The notes under the pieces: generated by a model
Databases searched by the model: none
The model's input: only the letters and a program-made list of their open reading frames with translations
Told to the model about the DNA's origin: nothing
Position numbers and translations under genes: made by a program
Origin: Rhizorhabdus phycosphaerae
Lineage (GTDB): Bacteria > Pseudomonadota > Alphaproteobacteria > Sphingomonadales > Sphingomonadaceae
Direction of reading: 5' to 3'
Assembly (NCBI RefSeq): GCF_011044255.1
Contig: NZ_CP049107.1
Span: 2,877,501-2,941,500 of the forward strand
Length of the DNA stretch: 64,000 nt
In this document: positions 17,426-26,019 of the stretch, in pieces
Position numbering within the stretch: the first letter of the stretch is position 1
Layout of the letters: each line of letters begins with the position of its first letter

Positions 17426-18140
17426 TTGCTTGACTTTACTTGCTATCGCGCTGGGCCTTACCGCCTGCGCCAGTACGCCGAAGCTCGGCGGCGCGCCCAA
17501 TATCGAGGTACTCGATGCTCAGGAACTGCCGATTCCCGATCGCGGGGAGACCTTTGCGGTCGATCGTCCCTATATCGTTGGCCCGTTCGACAAGCTGCGC
17601 ATCGACGTATTCGGTATTGCCGAACTGTCAGATCGCAAGGTGCAGGTAGACGCCAGCGGGCGCATCTCCTTTCCGCTGATCGGAGCGCTCACGATCGCCG
17701 GCAGTACGCCGGGTGAGATCGAGCGCCTGATCGAGACCAAGCTGGCGGCCAGCTATGTCCGCAACCCTCAGGTCTCGGTCAATCTCGAGGAGACGGTCAG
17801 CCAGGTCGTGACGGTCGAAGGCCAGGTCAAGAAGCCGGGCCTGTTTCCGGTCGTCGGCCGGATGACGCTGTTGCGCGCGATCGCATTGTCCGGGGGAACG
17901 GATGAGTTCGCGAAGCTCAACGAGGTCGTCATCTTCCGCACCGTCAAGGGCGAGCAATATGCCGCGCTCTACAACCTCAAGTCGATCCGGCTCGGTGCCT
18001 ATGCCGATCCGGAAGTCTTCGCCAACGACGTCGTCGTCGTCGGCGAGTCGCAGGCGCGCCGCGTCTTCAAGGACTTCCTGCAGGTGCTTCCGGCACTGTC
18101 GACCCCCCTCATCTTCGCCGTCGATCGCCTGAACCGATGA
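17418..18140 (+). CDS. Wza/GumB-type polysaccharide export lipoprotein
   Basis: A 240-residue outer-membrane polysaccharide export protein. The signal peptide ends in a lipobox L-T-A-C with the acylated Cys at residue 17. The poly-export domain follows (YIVGPFDKLRIDVFG and VDASGRISFPLIGALTIAG), then an SLBB-like domain (VTVEGQVKKPGLFPVVG) and a hydrophobic C-terminal stretch. It should form the secretion channel with the Wzc-like partner encoded next. The ATG at 17418 is inside the end of the polymerase gene, with GGAAG upstream; a longer frame from 17235 would place the lipobox internally. Confidence 0.92.
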   Translation: MRNCLTLLAIALGLTACASTPKLGGAPNIEVLDAQELPIPDRGETFAVDRPYIVGPFDKLRIDVFGIAELSDRKVQVDASGRISFPLIGALTIAGSTPGEIERLIETKLAASYVRNPQVSVNLEETVSQVVTVEGQVKKPGLFPVVGRMTLLRAIALSGGTDEFAKLNEVVIFRTVKGEQYAALYNLKSIRLGAYADPEVFANDVVVVGESQARRVFKDFLQVLPALSTPLIFAVDRLNR

Positions 18141-18174
18141 TCGCGCGCCCGGCCGTTTATTGTGAGTGCTTCCG

Positions 18175-20385
18175 ATGAGTAATGCTGCGGACGTTCAGGG
18201 TCTGGACCCGGCGGGATCTTCCCAGGGCTTCAGCGACAGCTACGCGCTGCCGCCGATCCTGAAGCAATATTGGCACACCGCGCTGCGGTGGAAATGGCTG
18301 ATCCTCGCGATCATCGCCGCCGCCCTCGCTACAGGGCTGATCGTCACGCTGCTGACCCCGTCCCGCTACACGGCCAAGGCGCAGATCGAGATCAGCCGCG
18401 AGCAGAAGAAGGTGACCAAGGTTCAGGGTCTCGATTCGGATAATGCGGATCGCGACCTCGAATTCTACGAGACGCAATATGCCTTGCTGCGCGCCCGGTC
18501 GCTGGGCGAGCGCGTTGCGAAGTCGATGGGGCTGGCGCGTCGCGACGATTTCTTCGCGGCGCATGGCGTCAAGCTCGATCCCGAGCGTCACGGCCTGAAC
18601 GGACGCGCCAACCTTACCCCCGCCCAGCGCGAGGCGCGCGAAGGCCTGGCGGCCAATCTGCTGCTCGGCAACATCGCGGTACAACCGGTTCGGCGGTCGC
18701 GGCTGGTCAACATCTCTTACACCTCGCGGTCGCCCAAGGTGTCGGCCGAGGTGGCCAATGCGTGGACGCGTCAGTTCATCGCCGCGAGCATGGACCGTCA
18801 GCTGGCGTCTACCGCCGACGCACGCAGCTTCCTCGAAGGCAGGCTGGCCAATCTTCGCGCCCGCCTCGAACAGTCCGAACGCGACGTCGTCACCTATGCC
18901 ACGAAGAACGACATCGTAACGCTGAGCTCTTCGCGGGATTCGGATGGCAAGACCCAGATGCAGCGCACGATGGTGGCGACCGACCTCGAGGCCCTGAACA
19001 CCGCCCTCAATGCCGCGACGGCCGACCGGATCGCTGCCGAGAGCCGCGCCCAGGCCAGTGGTTCCGCCGAAAGCGCCGACGTGCTGGGCAATGCCACGAT
19101 CGCCCAGCTGCGGCAGCGTCGCGCGGATACGGCCTCCGAATACGCGAAGCTCATCGCGCGGTTCGAGCCGGGCTATCCGACCGCCCAGGCGCTGATGAAG
19201 CAGATCCAGTCGCTCGACGACGCCATTGCCCGCGAAACCGCGCGGGTGGTGAACAGCCGCGTCCAGACCTATCGCGAGGCGGTCAAGCGCGAGAGCGAGC
19301 TGAAGGCGCAGGTGGCGGGCCTCAAGTCGCGCCTCGACCAGCAGCAGCATGACGCGATCCAGTATAATATCTACCAGCGCGAAGCCGACACGAACCGCCA
19401 ACTCTATGACGCGCTCCTCCAACGCTACAAGGAAATCGGCATCGCCGGCATGGTCGGCGTGAGCAACATCGTGATCGTCGACGACGCGCTCGTTCCCGGC
19501 GGACCGTCGGCGCCCAGTCTACCGAAGAACATGGCGATCGCGCTGGCCATCGGTCTCGGTCTCGCCATGCTGGCGACGCTCGGGCTCGAGCAGATCGATG
19601 AGGGTGTCAGCCACCCCGGCCAGATCCAGCAGATGTTCCATCTCCCGATGCTCGGCCACGTGCCGCTCAGCGAAGGCAATGTTGCGGAAGGGATCGACGA
19701 TCCCAAGTCCTACGTATCCGAAGCCTATTTCACGATCAGGTCTAATCTGGCCTTCACGACCGACCATGGCGTGCCGCGATCCTTCATCGTCACGAGCACG
19801 CGGCCGGCAGAAGGCAAGTCGACTTCGTCCTATGCGCTGGCGCGGATCATCGGGCGGACGGGCAAGCGCGTGTTGCTCGTCGACGGCGACATGCGGTCGC
19901 CCGATGTCCATCATCTCGTCGGCATCGACAACAGCGCCGGCCTGTCCAACCTGCTGGCGGGCGAGGACAATATCGCGTCGCTCGTGCGCGAGACCAAGCA
20001 TAAGGGCGTCTCGGTCCTCACCTCGGGCCCGAAGCCGCCGAGCGCTGCTGAGCTGCTCAGCAGCGATCGCATCCGCCAGCTCGTGATCGAGCTGCAGGGC
20101 ATGTACGACCACGTGGTGATCGATGCCCCGCCGATCCTCGGCCTCAGCGACGCACCGCTGCTCGGCCGCGCCGTCGAAGGCGCCGTGCTGGTAATTCAGG
20201 CGGAAGGCGCCGCCGTGCGCGGCATCCGCGCCGCCATCAGCCGCCTGCGCATGGTCAACACCCACATCTTCGGCACGGTGCTCACCAAGCTCAAGGCCAG
20301 CGAGCTCGCTTATGGCTATGGCTATGGCTACGGCTATGGTTACGGCTATGGCTATGGCGACGCCGTCGCCAACAAGGCGGCGTGA
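18175..20385 (+). CDS. Wzc/ExoP-type chain-length regulator and tyrosine autokinase
   Basis: A 736-residue inner-membrane co-polymerase fused to a BY-kinase. The Wzz domain has a first transmembrane helix near 38-60, a long periplasmic coiled-coil region and a second helix near 445-465. The kinase has Walker A R-P-A-E-G-K-S-T-S near 541-549, Walker A' V-L-L-V-D-G-D-M near 566-573 and Walker B V-V-I-D-A-P-P near 647. The tail holds eight consecutive Tyr-Gly pairs (713-728), the expected autophosphorylation cluster in an unusually regular form. It controls chain length and export together with the Wza-like protein. Confidence 0.93.
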   Translation: MSNAADVQGLDPAGSSQGFSDSYALPPILKQYWHTALRWKWLILAIIAAALATGLIVTLLTPSRYTAKAQIEISREQKKVTKVQGLDSDNADRDLEFYETQYALLRARSLGERVAKSMGLARRDDFFAAHGVKLDPERHGLNGRANLTPAQREAREGLAANLLLGNIAVQPVRRSRLVNISYTSRSPKVSAEVANAWTRQFIAASMDRQLASTADARSFLEGRLANLRARLEQSERDVVTYATKNDIVTLSSSRDSDGKTQMQRTMVATDLEALNTALNAATADRIAAESRAQASGSAESADVLGNATIAQLRQRRADTASEYAKLIARFEPGYPTAQALMKQIQSLDDAIARETARVVNSRVQTYREAVKRESELKAQVAGLKSRLDQQQHDAIQYNIYQREADTNRQLYDALLQRYKEIGIAGMVGVSNIVIVDDALVPGGPSAPSLPKNMAIALAIGLGLAMLATLGLEQIDEGVSHPGQIQQMFHLPMLGHVPLSEGNVAEGIDDPKSYVSEAYFTIRSNLAFTTDHGVPRSFIVTSTRPAEGKSTSSYALARIIGRTGKRVLLVDGDMRSPDVHHLVGIDNSAGLSNLLAGEDNIASLVRETKHKGVSVLTSGPKPPSAAELLSSDRIRQLVIELQGMYDHVVIDAPPILGLSDAPLLGRAVEGAVLVIQAEGAAVRGIRAAISRLRMVNTHIFGTVLTKLKASELAYGYGYGYGYGYGYGYGDAVANKAA
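20311..20358 (+). repeat. Eight tandem hexanucleotide units encoding Tyr-Gly
   Basis: Eight in-frame copies of TAT/TAC-GGC/GGT encode a Tyr-Gly repeat at the end of the tyrosine kinase. A six-base unit can expand or contract without frameshift. Confidence 0.95.
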
Positions 20386-21605
20386 CGAGGCTGATCGCCG
20401 AGTGCTCCGGTCGACCGGGGCCCTGGAAGATCGCCGCCATGGTGCTGAGCCTGGCCCTCGGCATGGCGGCAGGAGCCGATTCCCTCGCCAATTTCTCGCG
20501 CTTCTCGGAGCCGGAGCGGACGCTGCGCTTGCGCCCCGACGATGCGATGGCGCTCACCACGGCGGAGGATCGGCGTCGCGCGCTCGTGGATCCGACAGCG
20601 ACCGACATTCCCGTGATGGCGACGATCGCTCGAACCGCTTTGCGCTCCGAACCGCTGACCCCCGTCGCCTTGCGCCAGCTCGCGGTGGCAGAGGTCATGG
20701 CCGGCCGACAGGCGTCATCCGACAGATTGCTCGACCTCGCCCACCGTCTGTCGCGACGCGAACTCGGCACGTCGTGGCTGCTGATCAACCGCAGCCTCGA
20801 CCAGGGCGATGCCGCCGGGCTGGCGCGAAGCTTCGACGAAGCCTTGACCACCAGCGCGGGCGCCGCCGAGCTTTTGTCCCCGGCGCTGGTTGACGGCCTG
20901 TTCGACGAAGGCGTGCGCGGCGCGCTGGTGCCCTATATTCGGTCGGACCGTCCGTGGATGCCGGCCTTTCTGCGCAGCGCCGCGGCGGGCCCCGATGCGG
21001 TCTCCAATACCGCGCTCATGATCCTGGCAGCGGGTGGGCTGCCCGATACGCCCCGCTACGCAGATACCGATGCCTATGTGCTGACCGGGCTGGCGGCGCG
21101 TCGGGATTTCCCGCTGGCTGCGCGCTATCTGCGCAAGGCCGTCAGGCTTCCTGCCGGCTTTACGACCAACGGGGCGGTCGGCCCCGCCAGCCTCGACAGC
21201 CGCGCCGGTCCGTTCGGATGGCGCTTCAAGGATGGGGCGGAAGGGAGCGCCCTGGCTGGCGATGGCAATGCGATCATCGTGCGGGCCGAAGCCGATCGCC
21301 GCGTGCCGGTTTCCGACCGGATTCTGCTGCTGGCTCCCGGACGCTATGCGCTCAACCTGCGTGGCGAGGTTCCCGATGGGCGCGCGCCGGCGACGGCCGA
21401 GGTGGCGCTTCGGTGCATCGGATCTTCGACGACGGACCTGATCGTCGGGCCGGCTGTGATAGGAACGACGTCCGGGCCGGTGAATCTGCCCTTTGCCGTT
21501 CCTGCCGACTGTCCAGCCCAGCGCGTCGAGATCGTCGCGACGGGCAAAGCTATCGATGGCGAGGGTGAGTTGACCTTGTCGGACTGGCGGATCGACCGCC
21601 TCTGA
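20382..21605 (+). CDS. Unknown protein linked to polysaccharide export
   Basis: A 407-residue protein whose GTG start overlaps the kinase stop (GTGA), so it is translationally coupled. A hydrophobic segment (about 18-33, IAAMVLSLALGMAAG) suggests a signal anchor. Residues about 50-260 are Ala/Leu-rich helices resembling degenerate TPR repeats. The last 130 residues look like a beta-sandwich (PGRYALNLRGEVPDG, LSDWRIDRL), reminiscent of carbohydrate-binding modules. I do not recognise a named family. The position at the end of the polymerase-export operon suggests a periplasmic scaffold. An ATG at 20439 is an alternative start. Confidence 0.75.
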   Translation: MTRLIAECSGRPGPWKIAAMVLSLALGMAAGADSLANFSRFSEPERTLRLRPDDAMALTTAEDRRRALVDPTATDIPVMATIARTALRSEPLTPVALRQLAVAEVMAGRQASSDRLLDLAHRLSRRELGTSWLLINRSLDQGDAAGLARSFDEALTTSAGAAELLSPALVDGLFDEGVRGALVPYIRSDRPWMPAFLRSAAAGPDAVSNTALMILAAGGLPDTPRYADTDAYVLTGLAARRDFPLAARYLRKAVRLPAGFTTNGAVGPASLDSRAGPFGWRFKDGAEGSALAGDGNAIIVRAEADRRVPVSDRILLLAPGRYALNLRGEVPDGRAPATAEVALRCIGSSTTDLIVGPAVIGTTSGPVNLPFAVPADCPAQRVEIVATGKAIDGEGELTLSDWRIDRL

Positions 21606-21608
21606 GCG

Positions 21609-22844
21609 TCAGCGCTTCGGCGCCAGCCGGGTCAGCAGCGCGAGCATGTCGAGCGCCAGCGTCCGCCGGCTATAGCGCGCGGCGGCGGGTGGACCTGCCA
21701 GCGACAGCCGGTTCCGCAACTCTGCATCGCCGGAAAGGGCCTGGAGCGCATCGGCAAGCGCCTGGGCATTTTCGGGCTCGAACGCGATGCCGACCCCCTC
21801 CTTGCTCACAATTTCTGCGGATTCGCCCTCGACGCCGTGCAGAATGGGGATACCCATGCCCATGCATTCGAAGATCTTGGACGGGATCACCGTCTTGAAC
21901 AGATCCTCTCGCTTGAGATGCACGATCGAGGTGTCGAGCAGCGACCAGTAGCGGACCACCTCGTCCTTGGGCACGCTCTCCAGGAACAGGATGTTGGTCA
22001 GGCCGCGCGCCTCGGCGACGGACTTCAGCCGGGCGCGTTCGGCGCCATCGCCGAGCATCAGAATGCGGATGTGGCGGGTGTCGTCGCGGCCGGCGAGCAG
22101 CCCGGCGGCATCGACGAGCGTATCCAGCCCATGGGCCAGGCCATGGGTGCCGATATAGCCGGCGACGAAGCAGCTGCGGAGACCGAGCGTCTCGACGAGC
22201 TCTTCATCCTTGGGAAGGGGGCGGAAACGCGCGGTATCGACACCGTTGGTGACGACGTGAATCTTCTCTCCATCGATGCCGCGCCGGATGAGATTGTCCT
22301 TGAAGGCATGGGTCACCGACACGACCGCAGCGGCCTTCCGATAGAGATGCAGTTCGAGCTTCTCGAGCAGGTCGAGCAGCCGGTCTTGCCGGATGGCGGC
22401 GACGGCGCGGATCGACTCGGGCCAGATGTCGCGCAGTTCGAACACCCAGGGACGCCGCTTGACGAAACCCGCCATTCGCGCCGCGCAGGCCGTAAAGAAC
22501 TGCGGCGAGGTGCCGACGATCAGGTCGACCTTGCGCACGAACAGCGACGCGACGAAGGCGCTGACCATGAAGCTCAGATAATCGAGGATGCGCAGGGCGA
22601 AGCCTTCATTGGCGCTGATGAAGGTCCAGACGCGGATCACCTCGATCCCGTCCATCGTCTCTCGCTGCCAGAGCCGGTTGCGATAGCCCGCGAACAGCTT
22701 GCCCTTCGGAAAATTAGGCGCGCAGGTGATCACCACCACCGAATGCCCCTCGCGCACCCATTCGCGGCAATGTTCGAAGGTGCGGCTCGCCGGGGCGTTC
22801 ACCTCGGGCGGGAAATTGTCGGTGAGGAAGAGAAGGCGCATCAT
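21609..22844 (-). CDS. Family 4 glycosyltransferase (WbuB-like)
   Basis: A 411-residue GT-B retaining glycosyltransferase. The N-terminal domain begins MMRLLFLTDNFPPEVNAPA. The C-terminal nucleotide-sugar domain has GYIGTHGLAHGLDTLVDA and the E-x7-E region KIFECMGMGIPILHGVEGESAEIV. This resembles WbuB/WbnH-type enzymes that add an N-acetylated amino sugar. The ATG at 22844 follows GGAGCACCG. It is the last gene of the long minus-strand operon, 17 bases after the heparinase-like gene, and converges on the plus-strand export operon with only three bases between stop codons. Confidence 0.9.
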   Translation of the reverse strand: MMRLLFLTDNFPPEVNAPASRTFEHCREWVREGHSVVVITCAPNFPKGKLFAGYRNRLWQRETMDGIEVIRVWTFISANEGFALRILDYLSFMVSAFVASLFVRKVDLIVGTSPQFFTACAARMAGFVKRRPWVFELRDIWPESIRAVAAIRQDRLLDLLEKLELHLYRKAAAVVSVTHAFKDNLIRRGIDGEKIHVVTNGVDTARFRPLPKDEELVETLGLRSCFVAGYIGTHGLAHGLDTLVDAAGLLAGRDDTRHIRILMLGDGAERARLKSVAEARGLTNILFLESVPKDEVVRYWSLLDTSIVHLKREDLFKTVIPSKIFECMGMGIPILHGVEGESAEIVSKEGVGIAFEPENAQALADALQALSGDAELRNRLSLAGPPAAARYSRRTLALDMLALLTRLAPKR

Positions 22845-22861
22845 CGGTGCTCCGTCGCTGG

Positions 22862-24541
22862 TCAGGACCAGCCGATATGGCTGTGGACGCCGTGCGCGAG
22901 CTGCACGGCCGAGGCCCGGACGACCAGGCGCTGCGTCGTCTCCTCGACCCCCAGGTCCGGCCACCATGCTGCCGGCTCGGCGACCAGCGGCAGGTCGCAG
23001 GAAAGCACCGCCTCCTGTGCGCCTCTCTTCAGGCGCCAACGGGTGTCGGACAGCGGCTCGATCCTCGTGGCGGGGTGCAGCAGGAAGGCGATGCTGCCGT
23101 CATGGGCTGCTCCGCCCTCGATCCGGTCGAGGATGTCTAGTCCGTTGGATGCCAGCCGGAAGCGGCGTTGATGCTTCGGCCGGCCCGGCAGATGGGCGAA
23201 CCCATCATGCGAGCCGGCAAGGGAAAAGCCTTCACCCTCGACCTGCCACTCGGCGCACTCCACGCGCGGCCGACGGCCCACGCGGAAGCGGCCGAAGAAC
23301 TCGGCCTGATCGGTGCCGGTCAGCGACAGCGTATTGTGGTTGGCACAGGACCGGCTCGCCTGGCGGCGCGGCCCCGCCGTATATTCGAACACCCCCTGAT
23401 CGACGAACAATCGCTCGCCGCCGAGCGACAGCTCGAAGCTGAGAACGTCGCCATGGCCATGCGCCGGCAACTCGTCCGGTCCGATCGGGCCGCAATCGGC
23501 GACCATATAGACCAGGTCGGTGCGCGCGCCGAAATAGCCGGCATCGGGATAGGCGAACCTCGCAAGCGGCGCGGGTCGCGCACCGCCGATGCCGGCATAG
23601 GCGTCGAGGCACGCCTCCACGCCATAGGCCATGGTCAGGCCCGAATCGTTGAAATGCGCCGGCAGCCCGTCGGGATGGGCGAGATCGACCAGCGCCTGCG
23701 CCATGCGCGGCAGGTGGTGGTCGAGCAGCGCGGCCAGCGCGTCTCCGCGAGCGAGGCTGCGCACCTCGATCAGGTCGGCGAAGACCTGGGCATGGTAGGA
23801 GGCCGAGCGTTCGAAATGCATGCCGTCCGGCAATATCTGCACCGGTATTTCGCGCAGGAGCGTCGCCGTGCCCAGCCGCCGCCACCGCTCGGCCTCCGGT
23901 CCGCTGAAATAGGCCGATGCCCAAAGCAGCGCCTTGGCATTTTTGATCAGATGATTGCCGCCGATATCGGTCTCGACATAATGGGCGAGATAGCGCAGCT
24001 GCTCGGCCAGGCTGGCGGCGATGCGCGCCTCGGCGTCCGGCGGAACAGCATCGGCATGGCGCGCGACGAACTGCATCCAGACCACCACGCGCAGCGAGAT
24101 GGTGTAGGGAAACCAGACGTCGCGCCAGAAGCCGGGGCGATCGGGGCGGTTGTCCTCGATCCAGTGCAGGATCCAGTCGAGCCCCTCTTCGGCGGTCGCC
24201 TCCTCCAGAAACTCCATATAATGGAGATGCATCCGCCAGAGCTGAGCCGCGACCCCGGTGTCGCGGGCTGACCAGAAGATCGGCGTTCCTACCGGCTCGA
24301 CATGCCCCAGAAAATACAGCCCGAGGTCCGGGCCTGACCGGTCGATCATGCCGGTGCGCAGGGGCATCACTGGCTGCGGCAGCCGGTCCGCACGCTGTGG
24401 TGCGCTCCCCGCGAAGCGCGGCGGCCGGATGTCGCTCCAATGTCTTTTGGCGGTGAGGATCAGGCGACGGACTATGCGGCCCGGCGGGACATGGCGCGCA
24501 AAGGCGAGTTCCTGGGCTAACCGCGCTGCAAATGCCTTCAT
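22862..24541 (-). CDS. Heparinase II/III-like (alginate-lyase fold) protein
   Basis: A 559-residue protein with an N-terminal alpha/alpha toroid (Trp-rich WILHWIEDNRPDRPGFWRD, ETDIGGNHLIKNAKALLWA, RSASYHAQVFADL) and a C-terminal beta-sandwich starting near G-H-G-H-G-D-V-L-S-F-E. The conserved Asn-His, Tyr-His and His-Gly-His-Gly-Asp motifs are those of heparinase II/III polysaccharide lyases. No signal peptide is obvious, which is odd for a lyase. Homologs occur inside O-antigen and capsule loci beside fused oxidoreductases, where their role is unproven. It may trim or modify a uronic-acid-like residue, or act on exported polymer. Confidence 0.88.
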   Translation of the reverse strand: MKAFAARLAQELAFARHVPPGRIVRRLILTAKRHWSDIRPPRFAGSAPQRADRLPQPVMPLRTGMIDRSGPDLGLYFLGHVEPVGTPIFWSARDTGVAAQLWRMHLHYMEFLEEATAEEGLDWILHWIEDNRPDRPGFWRDVWFPYTISLRVVVWMQFVARHADAVPPDAEARIAASLAEQLRYLAHYVETDIGGNHLIKNAKALLWASAYFSGPEAERWRRLGTATLLREIPVQILPDGMHFERSASYHAQVFADLIEVRSLARGDALAALLDHHLPRMAQALVDLAHPDGLPAHFNDSGLTMAYGVEACLDAYAGIGGARPAPLARFAYPDAGYFGARTDLVYMVADCGPIGPDELPAHGHGDVLSFELSLGGERLFVDQGVFEYTAGPRRQASRSCANHNTLSLTGTDQAEFFGRFRVGRRPRVECAEWQVEGEGFSLAGSHDGFAHLPGRPKHQRRFRLASNGLDILDRIEGGAAHDGSIAFLLHPATRIEPLSDTRWRLKRGAQEAVLSCDLPLVAEPAAWWPDLGVEETTQRLVVRASAVQLAHGVHSHIGWS

Positions 24542-24560
24542 GCGCCGAGCGTCCGTCCGG

Positions 24561-25976
24561 TCAGTTCAGGGCAGACGTGGCCGCACGGGGCAGGTGCCGT
24601 CCCATGTCGAAACCCCGGCGCAGCGCGAAATTGGCGAGGATGTGGAGGTAGAGCGGAATCTCTCGCCAGCGGCGCATCCAGACGCCGATAAAGCGCCGGT
24701 CGAGGATGCGGCGGATCGGCAGCAGCTCATATTCATGCGCGTTCAGCACATAGTTGAACAGGCGCAGGATCGATGCGTCGCGGCGCTGGCACACGAAGCG
24801 GACGCGCTTGGAGATGCCCAGGCTGTTCCAGTTGCGCGTCGCGCAGCAGTCGTTGATGATCAGCGCGCTGCTATGGATGCGGATCGGCCAGCGTTCGATC
24901 TCGTCGATCGGGACTTCGGTCACGGTCGCCGCAGCGAGGTCGACGGCAACCGCCCGATCGCCCTTCGCGCTGCGACCGACGATCAGGATGGGCTTGTCGC
25001 GGAAGCGCCGGCGCAGCAATCCCGGAGTGCCGTCGACGATCGCCTGGAGATGGCGGATGACGTGCCGAACGGCCAGGCCGGTCGCCTCTTCCTTGGTCTT
25101 CTGCCGTTCGAGCGTGTCCAGCTTGGCCGCGCGATAGCGCTCGATGGCCGCCGGCAGGTCGTCCACGACCGGCGCCAGCTGGAAACCCTGCTCGTCGTCC
25201 CACCGGTCGCCCGGGCTCATCGGCACGCACAGGGGATCGGTGATCCCCCGTGCCGCGAAATAGGCGGCCACGTTCGCGCTGAAGTTGACGGTGTCGTTGA
25301 ACGCGTAGGTTTCTTCGTGGAGGAAGCAGTGGTTGCTGGCGAAGGGGATGGCGTATCGCGGTCGGACGGCGGCGCAGAAGCGCGCGAACTCGCGTGAATA
25401 GGCCGAGAGATCGTCGAAACTCGCGTCAGGCGCGTCGGTGAAACGATAGCAGAGCCGCGAATTGGCCGAGCTGTGGCTGCGCAGGGCGAAGTCGATGCGG
25501 GGATGGCGGCGCAGGATCTGCCGGAGCGGTCCTCCCATGAATTTGGCATCATTGGCGTTCAAGATAACGACGCCATCGGCCTCGATCACCAGTGCGGAAT
25601 CGGTGAAGGGGCCGATCTGGTAGCTGGTCACCCGCAGACCGCCGAGATCGACGCCGACGCCATGGTCCAGCTCGCGCACGTTGCGGCATCCCATCTTGCG
25701 GAGATCGTCGATGATCCGCCGATCGGGGGTGCGGGGGACGAGGATCGTACGATCGAGGCCGAGGCGACGGAGCGTGGGGCCGTGGAAATGGTCCCAGTGG
25801 AGATGCGACAGATAGATGAAGTCGGGTGCCAGACCGTCGAGCAGGCCTTCGGGCGGCGGCGGAAAATTCCACCAGGATCGCCAATAGGCACTGCCCGCAA
25901 GCCACGGATCGCACACCAAGTTGACGCCGCCAGTTTCCACTTCGAGACTGGCATGGCCGAGGATACGGAACCTCAC
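24561..25976 (-). CDS. Metallo-beta-lactamase-fold protein resembling the CMP-Neu5Ac hydroxylase catalytic domain
   Basis: A 471-residue MBL-fold protein. The metal motif S-H-L-H-W-D-H is at 57-63, after C-D-P-W-L-A-G at 22-28. From memory, both motifs and the spacing to the following P-T-L-R-R-L match animal CMAH (DPWLIG, SHLHSDH, PTLKKL), which also has the buried V-I-L-N-x-x-D strand seen here. CMAH's N-terminal Rieske domain is absent. The location in a neuBCA-type operon makes action on an activated or free nonulosonic acid plausible, but the missing electron-transfer domain argues against simple hydroxylation. The GTG at 25976 has AAGGA eight bases upstream. Generic UlaG-like hydrolase is the alternative. 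Confidence 0.8.
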   Translation of the reverse strand: MRFRILGHASLEVETGGVNLVCDPWLAGSAYWRSWWNFPPPPEGLLDGLAPDFIYLSHLHWDHFHGPTLRRLGLDRTILVPRTPDRRIIDDLRKMGCRNVRELDHGVGVDLGGLRVTSYQIGPFTDSALVIEADGVVILNANDAKFMGGPLRQILRRHPRIDFALRSHSSANSRLCYRFTDAPDASFDDLSAYSREFARFCAAVRPRYAIPFASNHCFLHEETYAFNDTVNFSANVAAYFAARGITDPLCVPMSPGDRWDDEQGFQLAPVVDDLPAAIERYRAAKLDTLERQKTKEEATGLAVRHVIRHLQAIVDGTPGLLRRRFRDKPILIVGRSAKGDRAVAVDLAAATVTEVPIDEIERWPIRIHSSALIINDCCATRNWNSLGISKRVRFVCQRRDASILRLFNYVLNAHEYELLPIRRILDRRFIGVWMRRWREIPLYLHILANFALRRGFDMGRHLPRAATSALN

Positions 25977-26019
25977 CGCGCGTTCCTTCCGCCTGTGCAG
26001 GTCATGGCGTTCCCGGCGC

